Assembly: GCA_035997545.1 (NCBI GenBank)
Contig: DASYIL010000203.1
Coordinates: forward strand, 1-30,677
Direction of reading: 5' to 3'
Source: GCA-003244245 sp035997545
GTDB taxonomy: Bacteria; Actinomycetota; Actinomycetes; Mycobacteriales; Pseudonocardiaceae
DNA length: 30,677 nt
Made by a program: the position numbers and the translations under genes. How positions within the stretch are numbered: the stretch's first letter is position 1; each line of letters opens with the position of its first letter. Positions 30,660-30,677 of the stretch are shown here, piece after piece. The notes below the pieces were generated by a model. It was not told the origin of the DNA. It saw only the letters and a list, made by a program, of their open reading frames with translations, and ran no database searches.

Positions 30660-30677
30660 GTAGTCGTGGGGGGGGCG

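Noticed and set aside
1..30677. CRISPR array, rRNA or tRNA genes
   Set aside because: No regularly spaced repeats and no recognisable rRNA or tRNA sequences were seen on either strand.

Overview
High-GC DNA with GTG/TTG starts, tightly overlapping genes and actinobacterial families: ValS of the TPPPTVSGS type, a DUF574 methyltransferase, an LCP protein, a TIGR02206 membrane protein and paired PAS-GGDEF-EAL proteins. I infer a filamentous actinomycete, possibly Pseudonocardiales. No rRNA, tRNA, CRISPR array or transposase was recognised.

Left flank (1-3176): 5' part of valS on the minus strand, and divergently a complete JetD-like (TIGR02679/DUF2399) gene with no Wadjet JetA, JetB or JetC beside it.

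Accessory island (about 3200-17900): it opens with a decayed O-methyltransferase fused head to head with a GIPC-transferase-like beta-propeller gene, then a methyltransferase-like gene. The core is a compact plus-strand operon (5454-11643): GTP cyclohydrolase II (RibA), a GT4 glycosyltransferase, a BchC-like MDR dehydrogenase, a second GT4, two methyltransferases, a deleted YdjC-like deacetylase and a divergent 6-pyruvoyl-tetrahydropterin synthase (PTPS). The content suggests GTP-derived pyrimidine or pteridine chemistry followed by reduction, methylation and glycosylation. Next come a minus-strand methyltransferase, a HAD hydrolase, a split HldE pair (adenylyltransferase and heptose-7-phosphate kinase), a sulfotransferase-like gene and a GT9 heptosyltransferase-like gene. 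This resembles an ADP-heptose supply and transfer set in an organism not expected to make LPS. Several genes here are truncated, frameshifted or partly deleted, so the island is partly decaying.

Right flank (17874-30659): an EcsC-like protein fused to a small C-terminal domain, an SDR, a seven-helix-type membrane protein, MalQ, and two paralogous PAS-GGDEF-EAL proteins with degenerate catalytic motifs. These are separated by a frameshifted alpha/beta hydrolase and a DUF574 methyltransferase. A Cys/His-rich protein follows the second paralogue. The last seven residues of the first paralogue match the end of that Cys/His-rich protein, a scar of duplication and deletion. The window closes with an LCP cell-wall ligase.

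All family calls are from reading the sequence. No database search was run.
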